From positions 62,001-126,000 of the forward strand of contig CAZGLL010000001.1 of NCBI GenBank assembly GCA_964526225.1: a stretch of DNA of 64,000 nt. The letters are read 5' to 3'. Made by a program: the position numbers and the translations under genes. Below, piece by piece: positions 19,101 through 27,407 of the stretch; positions within the stretch are counted from its first letter, which is position 1; each line of letters begins with the position of its first letter. The notes under the pieces were generated by a model. It was given only the letters and a program-made list of their open reading frames with translations. It was not told the DNA's origin and did no database searches. Origin of the DNA: DRYM01 sp964526225. Lineage in GTDB: Archaea > Thermoproteota > Thermoprotei_A > EX4484-217-1.

Positions 19101-19851
19101 TGTGCTGAAAGAACCTGAGCTTCTTAAGCTTAAAAGTTGGGGATCAGAGGGTACTCATGAATGTATAAGGCCGACAAGACCCTACAATGTAGAGACATTA
19201 AGGAAACTTCTAATAAACGGCACTTTAAAGTCGTTTGTAAATTTTGTTCACACACACTTCAAGGTTTACGATATGATATTTAGAAGATTCATAGCTAGTC
19301 AAATGAAGCCTGCAACTATAGTTAAAACGAGACTTACAGTTAAGATAGGAGAATATGTTAAGACCTTTGAGTTCGTAAGCAAAATATTAGAGCCCGGGTT
19401 TACTAAAGTTCTTCCAATTAACGTTATAAAACTAGACAATATCGAAAACGGATCTATTGTTAAAATAGTCGAGTATAGGGTCTGGAAGGGATCCCTTTAT
19501 TCCCTATATAAGCAAGGAGATGTAATTAAACTAATGAAGGAGAAAAGTATTGGAAGACCTTCAACATACGCTAAAATACTATCTTCAATTCTAAATCACG
19601 GCTACGTTATTGAAAGTAAAAACAAGTATCTTGTTCCGACATCTTTAGGTATAAAAGTCTATGAGTACTTAACCACAAATTACGGCTTCTTAGTATCTGA
19701 AGAAACCACTAGAAAGCTGGAGAAGATAATGGACGAAATCGAGAAAGGTAAAGTGGAATATGTCGAAGTTTTAAGAGAGCTCTTTGAAATACTGAATAAA
19801 GCATATATTGAAGAGGGAGGTGTAGAGAAAGCTAAAGCTATCGAAACATAA
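16144..19851 (+). CDS. rgy: Reverse gyrase
   Basis: Reverse gyrase introduces positive supercoils and is the hallmark of hyperthermophiles. The 1,235-residue protein is full length. A zinc finger (C13, C16, C31, C34; CPNC and CSLC) comes first. The helicase half has Walker A APTGVGKTT near residue 109 and a DDVD motif II (VIVDDVDALL) near 208. The topoisomerase IA half starts with the Toprim motif FIVESPTKARTIAYFFG near 639 and a DPDSEG acidic triad near 770. A second zinc finger (CRGC then CPKC) is near 722. The active-site tyrosine is in LITYHRTDSIHVS near 962, with TYAKI near 1140 in the gate region. The start is GTG 16144 with a TATA box 24 bp upstream. It is followed by the unknown 181-residue gene. 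Confidence 0.97.
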   Translation: MAILPYAIVEGACPNCGGFIDTEHLIEGLPCSLCLNGLNLKNQKLSEKTIYNYLLSRRKLYGYKKIVELQKELYEFERFFKKISNKPPWSAQKTWAKRLLKGESFAIIAPTGVGKTTFSIIYSIYHVIKGKGRTYIIVPTKNLQEQITSKVLECLSKLKDHSVKVCSPGVINDEYLELGNFNLLITTSAYLSRNFSKISAYRFSLVIVDDVDALLRNSKNIERILMLIGFSREILEVTYKLIVAKIDLFKLVASGADSEKIEKIKNKIGEYRKLIDEYIKQTKLGQILVCSATGRNKGLKAKMFKELLNFEAGTVIEYMRNIVDTYDVMNENYVSQVISLIRKLGSGGLVFVSQDLGIKKAKALVKELKNHGIKAELATSSKHRYLQKFAKGEIDILVGIASYYGVIVRGIDLPERIRYAVFLGVPKFQIELEKGLNNPVKILALLTVLEETVETEDELAYLKKTINILSKILDRVSFKELKILRKALSEEMELEGFLGKLQKLLLDAKQYILNKISEPRIKEKIKNSDYIILREFKGKTYIVTPDIMTYIQASGRTSRMFANGMTKGLSIILVDDEKVFERLTKQLKYYVENFEIKPLSSINLDKVLAEIDRDREVVREILRGEVETSYRDPIIPALFIVESPTKARTIAYFFGKPSKRRINGIIAYEVLVGDPRLGTKDYMLTIVATRGHILDLTTSPTMGYYGVLVDSNNVTPIYTTIKKCRGCGHQFTEPITSCPKCGSTRIYDSKSVIEVLRALAQEVETVFIGTDPDSEGEKIAWDVYVLLRPYIKRIYRVEFHEITRNAIIKALASPRRIKEPLVEAQVVRRVEDRWIGFELSRRLWSVFGKHWLSAGRVQTPVLGWIIKQHKKWKKSRRLFVEYMLENGLKLRFDYDIHFDKSLIKEYVKNGALVLMKTEFIEKINPPPPYNTNSLLSELTGKFRLDARYAMKILQDLFESGLITYHRTDSIHVSSTGLEVAKDYISNVLKEPELLKLKSWGSEGTHECIRPTRPYNVETLRKLLINGTLKSFVNFVHTHFKVYDMIFRRFIASQMKPATIVKTRLTVKIGEYVKTFEFVSKILEPGFTKVLPINVIKLDNIENGSIVKIVEYRVWKGSLYSLYKQGDVIKLMKEKSIGRPSTYAKILSSILNHGYVIESKNKYLVPTSLGIKVYEYLTTNYGFLVSEETTRKLEKIMDEIEKGKVEYVEVLRELFEILNKAYIEEGGVEKAKAIET

Positions 19852-19890
19852 ATACTTGTTTCACTAAATTCTGTACGTGAGGCATACTAA

Positions 19891-20436
19891 ATGACCTATA
19901 ATATTAGCATAAGTGAGGAAACATACAAACTGCTCGAGCGCTATAGAAAAATTCTCGAAGACGTTTTACATAGGAGAGTAAGCTACGATGACGTTTTAAA
20001 ACTTATGTTAACAAATGAAATGCACTTAGCAATTTATTCAGCATTAGCTAAGAAAGTAAAAACTATTGAGCAAGAATTAAAATCAGCCGAACTAGCTATT
20101 ACTCCCGCACATAAGCATGAGGTAAAAGCTGACAAGTTCGTAGAGTTCATTAGAGATGTGGTAGTTTATCCTTTAGATAAAATACGTGCTCCTAAAGATA
20201 AAATAAACAGATATGTAAACGAAGGGATATTCAAGATAATTTATGCTTCAGGTAAAGGTTACCTCGTATATAATCCTAAGCTTCAGGAGCTCTGGAAGAA
20301 ACTGCCTATACCTAAAGATAAAGTTAAGGAGCTAAGTAGGGAAGAACAGAAACTACTTGAAATACTTAAGAATGCTGGCTTGGTATATGAAGATGGAGTT
20401 GCCAAATCCTTGAAAAGAGTTATTGAGGAACTATGA
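19891..20436 (+). CDS. Uncharacterised protein with a C-terminal domain shared with 60125-60859
   Basis: This 181-residue protein is not a named family I recognise. Its N-terminus (ISISEETYKLLERYRKILED, then VSYDDVLKLML) looks like a ribbon-helix-helix or antitoxin-like dimer segment. A charged middle follows. The C-terminal ~45 residues read LPIPKDKVKELSREEQKLLE, followed by a GLVY segment. Nearly the same pattern (FPIPKEQVRELNEKEKLLLR followed by GLAY) ends the winged-helix/coiled-coil protein at 60125-60859, so the two share a domain. It lies 39 bp after rgy, perhaps in the same transcription unit. Function is unknown, but a regulator is plausible. Confidence 0.7.
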   Translation: MTYNISISEETYKLLERYRKILEDVLHRRVSYDDVLKLMLTNEMHLAIYSALAKKVKTIEQELKSAELAITPAHKHEVKADKFVEFIRDVVVYPLDKIRAPKDKINRYVNEGIFKIIYASGKGYLVYNPKLQELWKKLPIPKDKVKELSREEQKLLEILKNAGLVYEDGVAKSLKRVIEEL

Positions 20437-20501
20437 ATCAGCCGGGATACTTCATGTCATTGCTAATTAGATACTCCATGGATAGGGCGCTCATCATCTG
20501 A
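20436..20501 (-). ncRNA. C/D-box guide sRNA candidate
   Basis: On the minus strand the C box ATGATGA lies at 20497-20491 and the D box CTGA at 20441-20438. The C'-like ATGACAT precedes a 12-13-nt guide that reads GAAGTATCCCGG up to D. The D' box is poor (CTAA). The RNA sits between the tail of the gene ending at 20436 and the gene ending at 20516, which is a typical archaeal location. Confidence 0.55.
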
Positions 20502-20515
20502 CTACTTATCTTACC

Positions 20516-21091
20516 TTAAGCTTTTAAAGAATTTCTGATAAGCCTTTCAGCCTCACTAAGAGCCTTTGATGCTTTTTCTATTCTCTCGTAAAATTCATTT
20601 CTATCTTTAAACGTTACGTAAGCCAGAGTCTGTGTTAACATAGTATATGAGTAAACATTCTCACCTTTTTCGTCAATATACCTTAGATAAAGCAGTCCTT
20701 TTCTCCTACTTCTTCTTGGATAAATTTCTATCATCACATTATTATGCTTGGTCTTTACTAATCCTATAATTCTAATGTAAGAATTAGATGGAGCAATTAG
20801 CCATAACTTAAATGGTTCTCTGACTTTGGCATAAAATTCCCTAAGTTTAGCTGCAGTATAACTATGACTTATAAGTGTCAATACCTGATATTGAGATGTC
20901 AAAGAATATTCTTCAAGAAACTCAGCAATGAAAGGGTAAAATTTGAGGGATAAAGCAAATTTCACTACTCGATTTTCTTCATTGGCCTCAATTATTGAAG
21001 CGTTATAGTCTTTAAGTTTCTTAATTGCTTTTACGAATAATTTATCGGGTTTAATTGATGCAATAACGCTTACCATTACTGTTTTTCTCAT
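20516..21091 (-). CDS. Uncharacterised protein
   Basis: This 191-residue protein is not recognised. The N-terminal half alternates strands and helices (VMVSVIASIKPDKLFVKAIK, then ENRVVKFALSLKFYPFIAEF). The C-terminal half contains IEIYPRRSRRKGLLYLRYID, a basic stretch that could bind nucleic acid. No cysteines or catalytic motif are present. It starts at ATG 21091, directly next to a cluster of candidate guide RNAs, and runs toward the gene at 19891. Confidence 0.65.
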   Translation of the reverse strand: MRKTVMVSVIASIKPDKLFVKAIKKLKDYNASIIEANEENRVVKFALSLKFYPFIAEFLEEYSLTSQYQVLTLISHSYTAAKLREFYAKVREPFKLWLIAPSNSYIRIIGLVKTKHNNVMIEIYPRRSRRKGLLYLRYIDEKGENVYSYTMLTQTLAYVTFKDRNEFYERIEKASKALSEAERLIRNSLKA

Positions 21092-21092
21092 G

Positions 21093-21158
21093 TTCGGTCC
21101 TCCGACGGGGATAACATCCTCATCGTTTATCGGTAACCTACCTTTTCTTCATCGGAAC
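21093..21158 (-). ncRNA. Weak C/D-box guide sRNA candidate, tandem with the next
   Basis: Minus strand: C-like CGATGAA (21154-21148), D' CCGA (21133-21130), C' CGATGAG (21125-21119), then CGGA at 21104-21101 or CCGA at 21097-21094 as D. Two kink-turn-like box pairs are recognisable, but no CTGA is present. The flanks ATGT and ACAT can pair. It overlaps the leader of the gene that starts at 21091. Confidence 0.35.
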
Positions 21159-21172
21159 ATACGTGTTTCGCT

Positions 21173-21228
21173 AATCAGCCCTTCCACATGTCTTCATTAA
21201 ATTCCGATCCGGGTTCATTCATCATTTC
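21173..21228 (-). ncRNA. C/D-box guide sRNA candidate
   Basis: Minus strand: C box ATGATGA (21225-21219), D'-like CGGA (21206-21203), C' ATGAAGA (21197-21191) and D CTGA (21178-21175). Both guides are exactly 12 nt: ATGAACCCGGAT before D' and CATGTGGAAGGG before D. The regular spacing makes this one of the better candidates in the window, with only the D' box deviating. Confidence 0.65.
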
Positions 21229-21325
21229 TACTAACATAAGTTCTCTTAGTTCTCTTATAAATATAGTTTTCACGTAAAGTTTTTAGGGAAATAAAGTAAC
21301 TATACCTTGTCTGAGGACGAAGAAT

Positions 21326-22066
21326 ATGAGATTTAGGTCTATTTTTCTACAGTACATAATGCCTCAAATGTTACTCTTAGGATTTGCATTCATGAATACA
21401 TGGTTTCCAGGCTATACGTTTCTGTTCATAATAGTTTACATAATTGTTTTTGGAGCAATAATGTATGTAACAGGCAAGAAAACATTTAAGGGAAGAGCTA
21501 AGGATCTTGAGGAAATAAGAAAGGGAAATAGGCTATACAAAGCTAAAGCAGTAGAAGTTAGGCAACTTATGGGCAACGATCCACTCTTAGTTTCGGAAAT
21601 GAAAGGGCAATTAATAACCACGTTTATGCCCTTCCTTTCACTACTTGTAATATGGTTCATGTTTAGTACTTTAAGAGACATATTAGTTAAAGGAGAGGCA
21701 GGCTCCCTCGAAATGTTCATAGGTTACGCTGTTCTTTACGAAACATTCTTTGCTGTATCATTAATTACAAGGCTATACCAGAAAATAATGGTTAGAAGAA
21801 GAGGATACTCCGCACTTATGGTGCTTAACGACTATGTAGTTACGGAAAAGGGAATATATTCCGAAAGAGGTGGAGGGATAACACTTAAATTCCCTATAAA
21901 AGCGAAACGGCTAGTCTGTAACGAAAAAAGGAACTTAATAGATATTGACGTTATCCAAGAAAACCCATTTGCAGGTAAAACAATTATGAGAGTAAGGCTT
22001 TATAGTAAGAAAGTAAATGACCTATGTAATAAATTAAAGAGTAAGATAGTTGTTGAAGAAAGTTAG
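21326..22066 (+). CDS. EMC3/Oxa1-superfamily membrane protein (DUF106)
   Basis: This 246-residue membrane protein matches the archaeal DUF106 family, relatives of EMC3 and TMCO1 in the Oxa1/YidC insertase superfamily. Hydrophobic segments are visible near residues 8-25, 28-47, 92-112 and 130-150. Between the first pair and the rest is a charged helical loop (FKGRAKDLEEIRKGNRLYKA, then QLMGNDPLLVSEMKGQ), the typical cytosolic coiled coil that contacts the ribosome in Oxa1 proteins. A beta-rich tail follows. The role is probably insertion of membrane proteins. The ATG lies at 21326, with a tandem AGTTCTCTT repeat near 21238-21256 ahead of its TATA-like ATAAATATAG. Confidence 0.85.
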   Translation: MRFRSIFLQYIMPQMLLLGFAFMNTWFPGYTFLFIIVYIIVFGAIMYVTGKKTFKGRAKDLEEIRKGNRLYKAKAVEVRQLMGNDPLLVSEMKGQLITTFMPFLSLLVIWFMFSTLRDILVKGEAGSLEMFIGYAVLYETFFAVSLITRLYQKIMVRRRGYSALMVLNDYVVTEKGIYSERGGGITLKFPIKAKRLVCNEKRNLIDIDVIQENPFAGKTIMRVRLYSKKVNDLCNKLKSKIVVEES

Positions 22067-24912
22067 CTCGAGTTTTTAAGCATCTGCATATATGTTACTC
22101 CATTAAGGGCAATGTATGGTATTATATTTTTAGGCACATAGAAGTATCTTGGTGTTAAGGTTTTCAACATAGAATCTGACGGTATTACCTTTACTTCGTA
22201 TGCTTCATTTACCGGTATTCTCTCAATAAATTTCTTAATGTTTGCTATTATTTCCTTGGGGGAGAAGTATAGTGTGAAATAGGATAAATCATCCATAGGC
22301 CTAATGTATAGCATGAATACTTCATCTATATTGTATGGTTCAAAAGACTGATTGTATTCAGGGGACTGATAGATTTTTTCAACATCTTTAACCAAAGCCC
22401 ATCTCCACTCCCCGATATCTACATCTATAAATTGAAATACCCTATCAACAACATCTGGCTTTCTTAATTCCTTAAGTTTATTCTCTATTGTCTTCGGTGG
22501 TAGTTCAAGTATTTCAGAGAGCTCGTCGACCGTTAACGCCATATTTTCTAATGTTTCAACTATTAATAAGGAAGCATCCTTTATCCAAGGTCTTATCGGT
22601 GGTAATTCTCTAATGTATTTGCCGAGGGGTGTTTCAACATTTCTGATATGAATGAACTCTATTTCACCATTATGTATTTTTTCGAGTAATTTTTTAGTAC
22701 CCTCAACATCCATGTATTGTTGTTTAACTTGTCTCTTAGCTTCCTCTACAATTAGCGAATCTTCTTTAGGATCTACCCTACCTATTTTCCCAAAACTTAC
22801 TTGTAATTCCTTAAGTACCGCATAGTATAGTGGCGATCTTTCTAAAGCTTTTTCAAGAAGCTCATCGACTTTCTCAGGAGGTATATTTAAAAGAACTTTT
22901 ACTGGATCAGCATTTCTCACCTTAACAGAGAATCCTAGATATGATGATTTAACGTACACATTCAACGTATATCTTGTTGAAATAAGATACATTATTATAT
23001 GTGCTAAAGTTTCTGCAACATTTTGCCCCATCCAGAATAAAAATACTGTTTCATTACCATGTTTCTCAACTACCATAGTTTTATCATTCGGTAAAAGATT
23101 CTTTTTATTAGCGTACGATTTCGTAAAACTACTTAGAAATTTAAGGGCATTTTCATAAATTCTAACGTTCTTTGGCACGTTTACATTACCGTACGTAATA
23201 ATGTTTTCCAAAAGTCTCCCTACTTCTTTAGCTATCTTTACGGATCTCCTGGCTCCTTCACCCCTCCATATAGGTACCTCAGCTTCTTCCGTTGAGGCGG
23301 GGATGACGGAAATTTTCATTCCAATATCGTCTATATCTACAATTTTCCAGTTACGTCCTGAAAGACGTACTATGTCTCCAACTCTTAAGTACCTATAAAC
23401 GTATTGTGAATCAACATCCCCAACTAATGAGTCACCATACTTTACTTGGAACGATGGTCTTTCACCAATTGTTGTAAAGAATTCAGTGAAGTTTCTAGCC
23501 CACCAACGTTTATATGCTGTGTCGCTATCAAACCTCCATATTTTAAAGAATGTTGGACCTAACTTGTACTTTCCCTCATCAACTCTTGTTAATAATCCAT
23601 TGTTTTCCATGTGCCTTAGTAAGTTTGTTAGTTCATTAAATTTAAGGCTTCTATAAGCATATGCTCCCTTAACTATTTCATAAATGGTTTTAGCGTTAAC
23701 TTCTCCGTTCTGCAACACTATACCTAAAATTTCTCTAGCTAAAACATCAAGAGGTTTTTCAAGTATTTGTGGTTCTTCAAGTTCACCTTTTAATGCAAGT
23801 GAAACAGTAGCTAACGATTCTAAGACGTCAACCTCATTAATTCCTATAATTGTTCCTTTAGATACATCATAAAATCTATGACCGCTTCTCCCTATTCTTT
23901 GAAGTAGCGTTGTAACTGAACCCGGAGGTCTAAACTGTGTAACCTTCCTTATATCACCTATGTCTATACCGAGTTCAAGAGTTTTTGTGCAAACGACGCC
24001 CTTCAATTTGCCTTCTAAAAGGTCTTTTTCTACTGAAACCCTCATGTTCCTTGAAACTGATGAGTGATGCACTTGTATTTCCTTTAAACCTGATTTTTCA
24101 AGGTATTCATGTAGTCTTTCAGCTGTTGATCTGGAATTAACGAAAATAAGAGTTGGTGGTTCTATATGATCTATTATCGTCTTAGCTATTTTACTCCAAG
24201 GATCATCCTCATTTCCTATTGGAACAGCATCTATTTCTATTATTGTCTCTTTACCTTTACCTATTTCTATTATTATGCTCTTCCTTTTTGAGGATCCAAA
24301 TAGGAATTTAGCAACTTTTTCGGGATTACCTACTGTTGCTGAAAGCCCTATTCTTTGAAAGTCGAATCCTGTAAGTCTTTTCAGTCTTTCGAGAAGTAAT
24401 ATAAGTTGTATTCCTCTCTTCGAAGATATTAGCTCATGAACTTCATCTATGATTACCCATTTAACATTCTTATAGTAGTTTCTAAACTTCTGAGCCCAAT
24501 CAAGATCTATTTCCAGACTTTCAGGAGTTGTAACGATTACGTGAGGAGCTTTCCTAAGTCTTTTAGCCTTTTCAGAGGAAGGTACGTCACCATGCTTCCT
24601 AGCTACGGTGAAGCCTAGTTTAGACCCCCACCATTTAAGCCTACGGGTAATATCGTTTATCAAAGCTCTCAACGGTGTAATGTAAACAACAGCTACGGGC
24701 TTAGCTTTCTCCTTAATCATCATCTCAAATATAGGTAGAATAGCGGCTTCAGTTTTCCCGAAACCCGTTGGCGCTGTCAATAATACATTATAGCCTTCTT
24801 TAATTTTAGGTATAGCTAACTTTTGGGGAATAGTTAGATCTTTCCAGCCCTTCTCCCTAAGTAAACTTATGATTTTAGGATCCATAATGCCGACAGCATC
24901 ATCATCTAACAT
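22063..24912 (-). CDS. lhr: Lhr-family DEAD/DEAH helicase
   Basis: This 949-residue protein belongs to the large helicase-related (Lhr) family of SF2 helicases implicated in DNA repair and RNA processing in archaea. Motifs in order: TAPTGFGKTEAA near residue 40, DEVHEL (IIDEVHELISSKRGIQL) near 155, SAT (GLSATVGNPEKV) near 186, LELGIDIGD near 316 and QRIGRSGHR near 340. The Lhr core winged helix follows, and the long C-terminal extension is present. It starts at ATG 24912 and converges with the EMC3-like gene by a 4-bp overlap. It resembles the aLhr2-type core rather than Hel308, which has different C-terminal domains. Confidence 0.92.
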   Translation of the reverse strand: MLDDDAVGIMDPKIISLLREKGWKDLTIPQKLAIPKIKEGYNVLLTAPTGFGKTEAAILPIFEMMIKEKAKPVAVVYITPLRALINDITRRLKWWGSKLGFTVARKHGDVPSSEKAKRLRKAPHVIVTTPESLEIDLDWAQKFRNYYKNVKWVIIDEVHELISSKRGIQLILLLERLKRLTGFDFQRIGLSATVGNPEKVAKFLFGSSKRKSIIIEIGKGKETIIEIDAVPIGNEDDPWSKIAKTIIDHIEPPTLIFVNSRSTAERLHEYLEKSGLKEIQVHHSSVSRNMRVSVEKDLLEGKLKGVVCTKTLELGIDIGDIRKVTQFRPPGSVTTLLQRIGRSGHRFYDVSKGTIIGINEVDVLESLATVSLALKGELEEPQILEKPLDVLAREILGIVLQNGEVNAKTIYEIVKGAYAYRSLKFNELTNLLRHMENNGLLTRVDEGKYKLGPTFFKIWRFDSDTAYKRWWARNFTEFFTTIGERPSFQVKYGDSLVGDVDSQYVYRYLRVGDIVRLSGRNWKIVDIDDIGMKISVIPASTEEAEVPIWRGEGARRSVKIAKEVGRLLENIITYGNVNVPKNVRIYENALKFLSSFTKSYANKKNLLPNDKTMVVEKHGNETVFLFWMGQNVAETLAHIIMYLISTRYTLNVYVKSSYLGFSVKVRNADPVKVLLNIPPEKVDELLEKALERSPLYYAVLKELQVSFGKIGRVDPKEDSLIVEEAKRQVKQQYMDVEGTKKLLEKIHNGEIEFIHIRNVETPLGKYIRELPPIRPWIKDASLLIVETLENMALTVDELSEILELPPKTIENKLKELRKPDVVDRVFQFIDVDIGEWRWALVKDVEKIYQSPEYNQSFEPYNIDEVFMLYIRPMDDLSYFTLYFSPKEIIANIKKFIERIPVNEAYEVKVIPSDSMLKTLTPRYFYVPKNIIPYIALNGVTYMQMLKNSS

Positions 24913-25034
24913 TTTTCTTTCCTCAGTACGCTAGGTTTTTATACGGCGTCTTAGCATGGTTTTATAGCCTAAACGCATAAGGCACTGCAACTAAAAAACA
25001 TTTTCGTATAACAGTCAAAATAGGGTGTTAATAA

Positions 25035-25274
25035 ATGTCGGTAAAGTATGAATGCATAGTCTGTGGCAAAAAGTTTCCAAAAGGGCAGGGAGTACTTATC
25101 AGCCTTTACAATGTTGAGCTAGCTTTCCACAGTAAATCATGTGCACTCAAATTTTTCAAAGCATTGTTTTCAAAAGTAGAGTATGATTTAATAAGAAACT
25201 ACATTGAAGAAACAGTAAACGAATTTCGAGAGAAAATTGCTGAAGAGCGTAAGAGAAAAGCAAAGAAGATTTAG
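25035..25274 (+). CDS. Small TRASH/MYM-type zinc-finger protein
   Basis: This 79-residue protein has CIVCGKKF near residue 7, a middle histidine and cysteine (AFHSKSCALKFFKAL near 37) and a charged helical tail. The Cys-x2-Cys, then a separated HSxSC with an aromatic pattern, matches the TRASH-like treble-clef zinc-binding fold, seen in metal-sensing and ribosome-associated small proteins. It probably binds zinc and either RNA or protein. It starts at ATG 25035 and ends 6 bp before the convergent PflX-like gene. Confidence 0.7.
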   Translation: MSVKYECIVCGKKFPKGQGVLISLYNVELAFHSKSCALKFFKALFSKVEYDLIRNYIEETVNEFREKIAEERKRKAKKI

Positions 25275-25280
25275 TGAACA

Positions 25281-26432
25281 TTAACTTACAGGTTCAAACA
25301 CTATTCCAAGCTTTTTAGCATAACTATACGCTTCAGAAAGCTCGTCATAACCAGGTCTCCTAATTATATCACGCCACTTTTCAGGTTCCCTTAAAACCTT
25401 ATACTCCGGCCTATACTGTTCCATAATGTTAACTAAAACTTTCTCCTTAGGTAAATTCTCAGCTATCCATCTAAGTACAGGTTTTGTGCAACATTCAACA
25501 TGATTCGGAAGTACTAGATGTCTTATTATCATATCGCCATGTTCAACAGCCATTTTCAAGTTTCTAGTTACAACTTCAAAGTATCTCGGTACTCCGGAAA
25601 GTCTCAAAGCACATTTATCATTACCATACTTAAAATCTGGAAGCCATATATCTATTATGTCAACGAGTATTTTCATTGCTTCAACAGTTAAGTACATGTT
25701 ACTATTCCATAATTGGGGAACATTAACATCTAGAGACTTTAGCGATTCAACTATAGTATGAATATTAGGTGTCGGATCCCCGCCAACATGGTTTATGTTC
25801 CTTGCTCCTTTATTTCTTAATTCTTTCTGAATTGTGGCTAATGACTTTGCTGTTACTAAAATACCGTTGTAAATGTTTTCCTGGCTAATATCGAAGTTTT
25901 GGCAGAAAACACATCTAAAATTGCATGAACCATAAAATATTGTTCCACTAGGAACCAATGGTGCTTCCTCACCTAAATGATGAAACCATGAATGAACATA
26001 GGTTCTATAGTCTAGTTTGCAAAAGTGTCCTCTTTCTCCTCTTAACCTATTGACCTTACATTTCCTTTCACAGAAGATACATGACTTAAGCATTTCCTTA
26101 GCTAAAGCTATTTTCAGATCTAGAAAACTATGTTTAGGATTAGGAAGTTCTTCAACACTTAGTTTATCCATTGCAATTTCCTTAAAAATTATTCTGAACT
26201 CTTTAGCTATTTCGTCATGAAGACCCCATAATCCTTCATAGTCTAGTTTTGCAGGATTTTCGAAAACTTCAACATGTTTAACAATTATGAACTTAGCTGG
26301 CTTAATATCCTTCATGACACGATAGTACCACCACAATCTACGTTTAACATCCTCACTCTTCCATACAGCTAAAGCATCAGGCCTGTATAGGTACCAAGGT
26401 GTTAAGTCAAGAACCATAAGATTACATCCCAT
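25281..26432 (-). CDS. PflX-type radical SAM protein
   Basis: This 383-residue radical SAM enzyme belongs to the PflX group (COG1313), homologues of pyruvate formate-lyase activators. The [4Fe-4S] motif is in FYGSCNFRCVFCQNFDIS near residue 167. An upstream cysteine cluster (CIFCERKCKVN and HFCKLD, residues ~117-136) is typical of PflX. The GGDPTP motif near 218 is the SAM-binding GGE-like element. It likely makes a glycyl radical or modifies a small molecule; the substrate is unknown for the family. No glycyl-radical enzyme is visible nearby. The ATG start lies at 26432. Confidence 0.87.
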   Translation of the reverse strand: MGCNLMVLDLTPWYLYRPDALAVWKSEDVKRRLWWYYRVMKDIKPAKFIIVKHVEVFENPAKLDYEGLWGLHDEIAKEFRIIFKEIAMDKLSVEELPNPKHSFLDLKIALAKEMLKSCIFCERKCKVNRLRGERGHFCKLDYRTYVHSWFHHLGEEAPLVPSGTIFYGSCNFRCVFCQNFDISQENIYNGILVTAKSLATIQKELRNKGARNINHVGGDPTPNIHTIVESLKSLDVNVPQLWNSNMYLTVEAMKILVDIIDIWLPDFKYGNDKCALRLSGVPRYFEVVTRNLKMAVEHGDMIIRHLVLPNHVECCTKPVLRWIAENLPKEKVLVNIMEQYRPEYKVLREPEKWRDIIRRPGYDELSEAYSYAKKLGIVFEPVS

Positions 26433-26511
26433 ACTAACTTTGACTTCTATTCTCTAGATAAAGTAGTAAGGAGAAAAGTAATTTTAATTTCTAACTTATA
26501 AAATATACCGA

Positions 26512-26578
26512 GCCCGATGAGGAATGCCTGGCATACAAAATGATCTTTTAATGATTTAAAGAGGCCGCGTCCGAGGGG
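26512..26578 (+). ncRNA. C/D-box guide sRNA candidate with short terminal stem
   Basis: C-like CGATGA lies at 26515-26520 and D-like CCGA at 26571-26574. CCC (26513-26515) can pair with GGG (26575-26577) as a terminal stem. ATGATTT (26551-26557) serves as C', giving a 13-nt guide AAAGAGGCCGCGT before D. D' is not clear. The segment is GC-rich relative to its flanks and lies between divergent genes. Confidence 0.45.
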
Positions 26579-26613
26579 TGAAAACAAAATAATAATGTTG
26601 GGGAGTAGTATTT

Positions 26614-27069
26614 TTGAAGAAAATAACTCATGAAATCTTCGGTGTAGGTGCATCACTTTTCATATTAATGCCTCCTATAACTATAGTGGGTTACATAATA
26701 TTTTTCTCGGCAATGGGTAGTATAGTTCCGGATGTAGACTTTAAATTTAAGCATAGAGCATTTCTACATAACATTTTTTCCTTAATATTCATAGCCTTGA
26801 TTTTACATTACATACTATTAAGCTTCCTTAACTTAGAGAAATACGCTCTTTTGTTCTCTACAAGTTTCGCTGTAGGATATTTCTCACATATCCTACTTGA
26901 TTCATTAACTAAAGCTGGCGTAGCAATATTATGGCCCATTTCAAGTATTAGGTTAAGATTTCTTAGAGAAAGGTACGATAGCCCATACCTTAATGTTTTT
27001 GTATCCGCATTAGGGATTATTCTTATGGGGCTTTATGTATATTACTTAACTATAGGAGGTAACATGTAG
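26614..27069 (+). CDS. Membrane-bound metal-dependent hydrolase (DUF457-like)
   Basis: This 151-residue integral membrane protein has the DUF457/YdjM layout: an N-terminal His (KKITHEIFGVG), a buried acidic pair in GSIVPDVDFKFKHRAFLHN near residues 37-52, and HILLDSLTKAGVAIL near 92. Four hydrophobic segments are recognisable. The conserved His, Asp and HRxxxH residues are expected to bind a metal in this family. The start is TTG 26614. The gene that follows starts 2 nt after the stop, so the two are co-transcribed. Confidence 0.82.
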   Translation: MKKITHEIFGVGASLFILMPPITIVGYIIFFSAMGSIVPDVDFKFKHRAFLHNIFSLIFIALILHYILLSFLNLEKYALLFSTSFAVGYFSHILLDSLTKAGVAILWPISSIRLRFLRERYDSPYLNVFVSALGIILMGLYVYYLTIGGNM

Positions 27070-27071
27070 TC

Positions 27072-27398
27072 GTGGAGAAAACAATAATTCACTTATTTAC
27101 TGCTGATAAGAAACAAATTGTTCGAGCACTAGAGATTATAGAAAGGAAGTTTGGTTCGCCTTTAAAGAAAAACATGTTGAGAAATACCGCTTTAATCATA
27201 TATAGTGGTAGTGTTGACATAGCTCCCCTCATAGAACTTGGTAGAAAAGGTATTGACATATTTACGCTAAGAATTTCTAATAGAGGTAAAATAACTGATG
27301 CTTCATTAATTATGGATAAGATTTATAGGGTGGATGAAAACGCTGTAAAAACTCTGATAAGAATTTATCCTTTACTTGCAAGTGAAGTGTACATGTAA
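27072..27398 (+). CDS. Uncharacterised protein coupled to the DUF457-like gene
   Basis: This 108-residue protein is not recognised. It is likely one alpha/beta domain: strand IIHLFTADKK, helix IVRALEIIERKFG, strand ALIIYSG, helix APLIELGRKG, strand FTLRIS, and a C-terminal helix TLIRIYPLLA. The N-terminus could be a nucleotide-binding or sensing strand. It uses a GTG start 2 nt after the preceding stop, so it likely acts with the membrane protein. No catalytic motif is visible. Confidence 0.65.
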   Translation: MEKTIIHLFTADKKQIVRALEIIERKFGSPLKKNMLRNTALIIYSGSVDIAPLIELGRKGIDIFTLRISNRGKITDASLIMDKIYRVDENAVKTLIRIYPLLASEVYM

Positions 27399-27407
27399 CA
27401 TTCTACC

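Noticed and set aside
26447..26656. 69-codon minus-strand ORF before the DUF457-like gene
   Set aside because: It overlaps the promoter and start of a well-supported gene plus a guide RNA candidate, and has no recognisable features.
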